Shown here one piece after another: positions 58,748 through 64,000 of a stretch of 64,000 bases of DNA. Each line of letters starts with the position of its first letter. Position 1 is the first letter of the stretch. The DNA lies in assembly GCA_037127315.1 (NCBI GenBank), contig JBBBDQ010000398.1, positions 5,043,501-5,107,500 of the forward strand, read 5' to 3'. The notes under the pieces were generated by a model, which saw only the letters and a list, made by a program, of their open reading frames with translations, ran no database searches and was not told the origin of the DNA. A program made the translations under genes and the position numbers. Source of the DNA: Ascarosepion bandense (Eukaryota > Mollusca > Cephalopoda > Sepiida > Sepiidae).

Positions 58748-59322
58748 TTTTACTCATTTTACCCCAAGCAAGGCCGTACTGCCACTGATGTGCAGGGAGC
58801 TACATAAGAGAATTAAAGTTTTAGGCAGAAAGAGAGTGAAAACAAAGACTAACCAGCTACAGGGGGTGAAAGAAAAAGGGAAGGAGAAGGATGTGAACAC
58901 AGGAATAAAAAGAGTTGCGAAGGTAGAGAGAAAAGAAAAGTACAAAATACACTGGGTGATGTAGAAACAACTGCTATCAAGTGGATAAGAGATGGGAATT
59001 GACTTTGCATATAAAATTCCTGGAGTTTATAGCTGTCAGAAAAGCAAGTGTATGGAGGGAATTCCACAGGCGGGAAGCACAAGAAGAGAAACTGATGGAG
59101 TAGTACTGTCGCCTGCATTTGCTTGATCTAACAGTAAAAGGGTGAGACCTTGTTGCTAATCTGGTTTCCCAAGTAAATTCTTGTGAAGTGGGGCCAATGA
59201 CCTAAGTTCGTCAGAGCAGAAGCCATGAAAATATTTGTAGAAGAGCCATAGGGAAGCCACATACCGCCGATGGTTGGAGTCTTGCTGCCAGGTCGGGACC
59301 CATCAGGTTACAGATTTTCTTT
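58748..59322 (-). mobile_element. LINE-L 3' part (minus)
   Basis: Tail complement TCATTTTACCCCAAGCAAGG and GATGTGCAGGGAGCTACATA. The coding end is in order (complement of TATGGAGGGAATTCCACAGG = LWNS, TGATGGAGTAGTACTG = YYSISF, GGTGAGACCTTGTTGC, GACCTAAGTTCGTCAGAGCA = DEL, ATGAAAATATTTGTAGAAGA = KYFH). 5' truncated. Confidence 0.85.
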
Positions 59323-59744
59323 TTCTTTAGTGACGGTGGCATTGAGTAGGGGTTTGATCAGAGGTAGGCACACGCGCACATGCGTTCTCTTCTCTGCTCT
59401 GTCACTCTTTTCTGAACTTCTCTGACAGCTGTTTTTCTGAACTATTAAATAGGCAAGCCTCGCTCGATACGTGGTACTTCCGCTGCATTTTGTTATATTT
59501 CAAGTGCTTATTATTTCAACCTCAACATTTGGTCAAAACAAAACCTAGCCTGCACTTGGGTCCTCATATTCTCTGACACGTGAAAACAACATACATCTTC
59601 TCTCAAGTTCTACCGGCTCTGCGTCACTTAGTGTGAAATACACTTCTTGGCAAAATTATAACACGCAGTCAAAGAATATCTATTATAATAAATAATGAGT
59701 GAAATGTTGAAGATTCCAAGCATCAAGAATAGAGCCATGTCGTG
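59323..59744. other. Unclassified stretch
   Basis: Mixed composition with CTCTTCTCTGCTCTGTCACT near 59393. No family recognised. Confidence 0.35.
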
Positions 59745-60115
59745 AAATGAGAGAAGTCCTGAACGTCTACTCTTCAAGATCTTTCGCACAAATGCTGGTG
59801 ACTCCCGCAGGACTCAATTTTTGCCCATACATAGTTTTATTTTTTTTATTAATGAACTTCCCAATGTCACCATCTCTCACAATGATATCTACACAAGTCT
59901 TGATATTAAGTCAGATCAGGTTGGAAAGACTATATTGAATCCATTGTCAGTTCAGATGCTAAGAAATCTGATTCATTCGTCCATGCTTAGAATATTGCTG
60001 TCATATATGATTCGGCGCTTTTGCTATTTATCTATAGCACCTTGATAAAATATAAAGAAGGATCATTAATATTACTGGCTTTGTTCTTCTACGCCAGGTA
60101 ACCTTTTATGTTTCA
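59745..60115 (+). mobile_element. LINE-L, strongly deleted internal copy
   Basis: TTTTATTAATGAACTTCCCA (FINELP, just before motif C) is followed soon by GACTATATTGAATCCATTGT (YIESI). It then reads TCGTCCATGCTTAGAATATT (the RP..EY position) and CTTGATAAAATATAAAGAAG (LDKIQR). RT motif C and much of the linker are deleted. Confidence 0.6.
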
Positions 60116-60148
60116 GTAACTTTCCTGTCTTGAATGAAGAGAAATTTT

Positions 60149-60217
<69 letters not shown>
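60149..60217. repeat. (TA)n(GA)n compound microsatellite
   Basis: About 40 bp of TA repeats followed by about 28 bp of GA repeats, ending exactly where a LINE-L copy begins. Confidence 0.95.
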
Positions 60218-60219
<2 letters not shown>

Positions 60220-60952
60220 CATAGCTAAACCCACTGCTAAGAAGGTCAGTTCTCTGTGCAGGGCCAGGAAGTTTTTTCCCTTCTGAAACAATCCAACACA
60301 TATACAAATCTATCATCCGCTCGTTCATTGAAAACTGCTGTCATATCTGGTCGGGTGCTTCTACTATCCACCTAAAGGTCCTTGACAAAATCCAACGGAG
60401 AATCTGTAATGTGATCGATCCCGACTTGGCAGCTCGGATACAGTCACTTTCTCACCGGCGCAATTTGGCTTCCTTGTGTCTCTTCTACAAATACTTTCAT
60501 GGATTCTGCTCAGATGAACTTAGCTCCGTGGTACCCCCCATGCATGAATTTGCTCGAGCCACAAGATTAGTAACTAGGTCCCACCCCTTTTAATGTGAAA
60601 TCGATAAATTGTAAATGTAAATTCTACTTCATCAGCTTCTTCTCTCGCACTTCCCGCCTGTGGAATTCCCTTCCGTTTACTTTCCCGACAGCTACAATAT
60701 TCCAGAATTAAAATGCAAAGTCAGTAGTCATCTACTATCTTACTAACTTCCTTCCCCCCTCTCTCTCTCTCTCTCTCTCTTATGCTTCTTTCTTCGTCCA
60801 TTCTACTCTCATCAGTATTCTCATCCTTCTCCTACCCTCTTCCTGACACCCACTGTAACCTCTCAGTCTTTCTCATAACTTACCTCCTATGTAACCCCCT
60901 GCTCAACAGTGGCATTAAATGCCTTCTTGGGGCCACATAATTATTACAAATA
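60215..60952 (+). mobile_element. LINE-L 3' half (plus)
   Basis: Begins SIAKPTAKKVSSLCRARKFF-equivalent sequence (AGTCCATAGCTAAACCCACT), then ENCCHIWSGAST, KIQRRICNVIDPDLAARIQS, LSHRRNLASLCLFYKYFHGF, ARATRLVTRSHPF (frame end at 60593). A frameshift precedes SRLWNSLPFTFP and the 3' end (CTATGTAACCCCCTGCTCAA, TTGGGGCCACATAATTATTA). The 5' truncation point coincides with the (GA)n tract. Confidence 0.9.
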
Positions 60953-61224
60953 AAAGTTCTATATTTATGTTAAATAAATTCCAAAATTTAAATTCGTTGA
61001 ATGGCTATTTCAGCGAGATAATTCTGTTGTCATCAGCAACGTTCGAAATTATTAATTCAAATATGCTACAAAATTTCTATACCGGAAGAAGCCCAAAAAC
61101 ATATCGATACACAGGAAGTAAAAAACAAAACAAAAGCGGTTGAATATAGAAAGAAAAATATATTTAAATTTGTCGGAAAAAGGAAAAGAGATTCATGGCT
61201 CGATATTAGAAAACTACATTACGT
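60953..61224. other. Repeat piece (paired with 45593-45796) and AT-rich sequence
   Basis: AATAAATTCCAAAATTTAAA, TTCGTTGAATGGCTATTTCA and CCAAAAACATATCGATACAC match the 45.6-kb piece in the same orientation. Here it also directly follows a LINE-L end. Confidence 0.45.
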
Positions 61225-61506
61225 CAGTTTACATTATATCAATTTCATTACTTTTATATTAACTATATATTGATATAAAATGTAAAATATAATTTCAGTA
61301 TTTTTATCAGACTTTACATTATATCAATTTCATTATTTGTAAATTCATTATATATTGATATAAAATGTAAAATATAATTTCAGCATTCTTATCAGACCTT
61401 AAATTAAATCAATTACAATATTTTTATATTAACTATATATTGATATAAAATGTAAAATAAAATTTCAGTATTTTTATCAGACTTTACATTATATCAATTT
61501 CAATAG
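61225..61506. repeat. AT-rich minisatellite, ~85-bp period, 3.3 copies
   Basis: Units start with TTACATTATATCAATTTCAT at about 61228, 61313, 61398 (diverged) and 61484, period about 85 bp. Each contains TATATTGATATAAAATGTAA, nearly the reverse complement of its start, so each unit is itself a weak inverted repeat. Confidence 0.9.
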
Positions 61507-61725
61507 TTTTCCATATCTATAAATATTGCTGTTATATATGGTTCAGTGCTTTTTGTATTTGATATTTTTGGCATCTTGATAAAAATACAAAGAAGTATCA
61601 GCATTTTAACTGGTTCTGATTTTGTGTCTCGGCTTCAGTCTATCCCTGACCGCTAATCACTTGTCTTCCTCATGACTTTATAAATACTTTCATCGTAATT
61701 TTTTGTATCATCTATTCCATATGGG
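61507..61725 (+). mobile_element. LINE-L decayed fragment (plus)
   Basis: TATTGCTGTTATATATGGTT (YCC.IW), CATCTTGATAAAAATACAAA (LDKIQ), TCGGCTTCAGTCTATCCCTG (RLQSIP), then TTTATAAATACTTTCATCG (YKYFH). Strongly diverged. Confidence 0.6.
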
Positions 61726-61977
61726 TTCTAGACTCTTTGAATTTAAATGCAGTACTTGACTCACTACAAGACCGCATTAATAAACAGTTCATATGGCTAT
61801 ATGTGTCTGTTTCTGGAGAAGCCATGTTTGGAATTCAGGCGGACCGGATGACGATATATTCCATGAATAGTAAACAGCGAGACTCATATTTACCAAAATT
61901 GAGGAATGTGGACTGGAGTTTTTTTTGTATCTAGGAAAGATATTCCTAAAATTAAATGGCACCATGGGGTTGTAAGT
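61726..61977. other. Unclassified stretch
   Basis: A 65-codon plus frame (61737-61934) contains NAVLDSLQDRINKQF and AMFGIQADRMTIYSMNSK, with no family I recognise. Confidence 0.3.
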
Positions 61978-62875
61978 TTTTTTATCATCTCACCCCCAAG
62001 CAAGGCATTCTACTGCCACTGTTGCGCAGGGGGTTACAAAAAAACAGTGATAAGAAAGAGGAGTTAGTTATAGGAAATGTCAGGAGGAGGGTAAGAGACG
62101 AATGAGGATACTGAGGATCTAGGTAGAATAGATGGAAAAAGAGCTTGTGAGAATAAATGCGAGTTCGTGTGATAGGAGATGTCTATTGACCTTACATTTA
62201 AATTCCTGGATATTGTAGCTGTCAGAGAAGCAAGTATATGAAACGGAATTCAACAGGTAGGAAGTGCGTGAAAAGAAGCTGTTAGAATAGAAATTGCGGT
62301 TATACTTTATCGGTTTCACTGTAAAATGGTGGGACCTAGTTGCTAATCTAGTAGCTCGTGTAAATTCATATCTAGTGGGCACCAGTGATCTAAGTTCATT
62401 GGAGCAGAAACCATGAAAGTATTTATAGAAGAGGCACAGGGAAGCCACGTCACGCCGGTGAAAGTGCCACTGCAGCCGAGCTGCTAAGTCGGTATCGATC
62501 TCATTTCAGATTCTCCGTTGGATTTTGACAAGAACCCCCAGGTGAATAGCAGGGGCACCCGACCAGATGTGGCAGCAGTATTCAATACACGGGTAGATGG
62601 TAGATTTATATATGTGCAGGATGGACTCAGACAGGAAAAACTTCCTACCCCTGAACAGTGAACCGACCGTTCTGGCAGCGGAATTAGCAATGGATTCGAT
62701 ATAGTCATTTCACTTGAGGTCCGCTGAGAATGTGAGGCCAAGGATGCGTAGTGTTTTTCTCTTAGGGAGGCTATACTGTTCCATGCTAATATGGGGTAGG
62801 AGCCACCGTAAGTTACAGTGAAGGCAGATTTTAGCCTATGTCCGCTCCATCTAAAGAAAACAATCTTCCTTTTCA
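61978..62875 (-). mobile_element. LINE-L, longest contiguous 3' half (minus)
   Basis: From the tail (complement of CACCCCCAAGCAAGGCATTC, GTTGCGCAGGGGGTTACAAA), the coding end reads upward in the minus frame: FYSNSFFSRTSYLLNSVSYT, TRATRLATRSHHFTVKPIKY, MASLCLFYKYFHGFCSNELR. Beyond that lie IYPCIEYCCHIWSGAP, SESILHIYKS, RTVGSLFRGRKFF, YIESIANSAA, and RILGLTFSADLKW near 62725. It thus extends about 120 residues further 5' than most copies here. A frameshift near 62465 and a few substitutions inactivate it. Confidence 0.9.
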
Positions 62876-63829
62876 CTTGCTTTTGAAGGAACTGAAATTT
62901 GACCGGCACTTTGATCACTGTAAAGAGTGACGTCATTAAGCGGCCGTCATGTGTGACATGTGATTCCTCGCAAACAAATAGATATAAGCACCTTTTGTAT
63001 CCCTACGGTTACAAAGTGTGTTGCATAGCAGGTATTAATTGTGAAGATTAGGACTGGTTGAAAAATAGTGTATTCTATGTAGATAAAATAAAATCTGTTT
63101 CCTGAAACATAGCTCATATTTAGCATTTTTACCTCAAGCTTTTAAAATCAGATTTGATCTGTATTGATCGACTCTGAATTGCATGCATTTTCAAGGTACA
63201 AGATGATACTGGATAATAAATACTAGTTGCTTAAAATAAATTCTGTTCATCATGCTTATTGTATTTGATATGTAAAGTTTGTAGTTTCAAAGACACAGCT
63301 TGTATATTCGTTCTGGTTAGACTGAACTACTTAATGTAACGTGTGGTGGTCACAAGGTAATTCACCATCTTCGTTTTAATGCATACTGTAAATATGAAGC
63401 ATTTAAGTAAATAGAAGCATTTAAGTAAAAAATAATTAAAAATAAAAGTTAATGCAATTTCTTGACATCAACCACCAACGCATTTATAAATTGAATTTTT
63501 ATTCTTTAGCAACGTAATGTATTTTTTTAACAAAAAATTCATAGATTCTTACATTGTTCACCGCTCCATGTTTTGCCGGCGAAGAAAATGTTTACTGGAA
63601 ACTATTAACTGAATGCTGACAGTATCTATCCGTCTGCACAGTATGGTTAAAGTTACTTCACACTGCGCAGATGTAAACAAACTGGAACCATTTGTTTTAG
63701 ATACCACAAATTTCAAAATCTCAATGTAATAACAACGATAGTTTGAATCTTTAAAATGAATGCAAAAAAATGTCTTCACTTCAGTTATATAACTGACAAA
63801 ATCAATTTGTAAACGGAATACTTGAAACA
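62876..63829. other. AT-rich unclassified stretch
   Basis: GAAGCATTTAAGTAAA occurs twice at about 63397 and 63413. A 90-codon minus frame at 63558-63830 is unrecognised. No gene seen. Confidence 0.35.
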
Positions 63830-63831
63830 TT

Positions 63832-64000
63832 CATGCATGCATACATACATGCATACATGCATGCATACATACATACATACATACATACATTCATGCATGT
63901 ATACATACATACATACATACATACATTCATGCATGTATACATACATAAATACATACATACATACATACATTCATGCATGTATACATACATACATACATAC
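63832..64000. repeat. (ATAC)n/(ATGC)n microsatellite, running off the window
   Basis: CATACATA runs interrupted by TTCATGCATGTA at about 63889, 63927 and 63969, giving a higher-order unit of about 40 bp. The MYVCMYV frames on the minus strand are repeat translations. Confidence 0.97.

Noticed and set aside
62484..62936. 150-codon minus-strand frame
   Set aside because: It overlaps LINE-L but runs mostly in a non-coding frame; the LINE-L peptides (RILGLTFS, EYCCHIWSGAP) are in a different minus frame.
63832..64000. MYVCMYV repeat peptides
   Set aside because: Pure translation of the ATAC/ATGC microsatellite.

Overview
The window looks like non-coding, repeat-saturated DNA from a large animal genome. 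I think a cephalopod mollusc (octopus-like) is most likely. That is inference: the window combines many tRNA-derived SINEs, long (GATA)n and (TA)n arrays, decayed CR1/jockey-like and RTE-like LINEs, Penelope-like elements with GIY-YIG remnants, and Tc1/mariner and hAT relics. No rRNA operon, bacterial gene or convincing host exon is visible. The longest open frames are translations of (GATA)n or (TA)n. Every longer frame with recognisable content is a broken transposon protein. Family names such as LINE-L, LINE-M, LINE-G, SINE-A, SINE-5S, SINE-T and SINE-C are labels used only in this answer.

Layout. 0-9 kb: (TA)n tracts, a diverged repeat present twice (475-1004 and 4760-5206), two long near-perfect palindromes (1516-1634 and 5207-5288), a Tx1/L1-like LINE 3' end, a GATA array, a 5S-headed SINE, a dimeric SINE-T, a LINE-M fragment, a SINE-A and Penelope-like pieces including an inverted pair around 8.2-8.7 kb. 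9-17 kb: a second 5S-headed SINE, another SINE-T dimer, an old LINE (LINE-G) carrying RT motifs, two adjacent DNA transposon relics (one with terminal inverted repeats), and a LINE-L inserted in a SINE-A. 17-24 kb: a cluster of SINE-A copies in both orientations, LINE-L, LINE-M split by RTE-like sequence, and a tRNA-like locus beside a 14-bp-stem hairpin. 24-29 kb: hAT end, Penelope-like GIY-YIG region, then about 2 kb of (GATA)n interrupted at regular intervals by a short motif containing GAACAGGCTGA. 29-45 kb: Tc1-like relic, several LINE-L and RTE-like 3' ends, a 155-bp direct duplication, a 5S-like pseudogene next to SINE-C, and a compound GATA locus. 45-64 kb: more SINE and LINE copies, a hairpin-rich tandem repeat (49.14-49.63 kb), the third 5S-headed SINE, the longest RTE-like copy (52.3-53.56 kb), a pyrimidine-rich tract, inverted LINE-L pairs with a nested SINE-T, an 85-bp AT-rich minisatellite, the best LINE-L 3' half on the minus strand, and an ATAC/ATGC microsatellite running off the end.

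How the parts relate. Autonomous LINEs would have supplied reverse transcriptase. SINE-T carries the same 3' tail as LINE-L, which suggests trans-mobilisation by LINE-L machinery. SINE-5S shares its tRNA head and part of its body with SINE-A, but adds a 5S rRNA-derived 5' end and a different 3' end, giving it two potential internal Pol III promoters. Nested insertions give a relative order of activity: LINE-L into SINE-A, SINE-T into LINE-L, SINE-A into RTE-like LINE, and SINE-A into LINE RT sequence. All calls come from reading the sequence and from remembered family motifs; no search was run, and most boundaries are good to about 10-30 bp.
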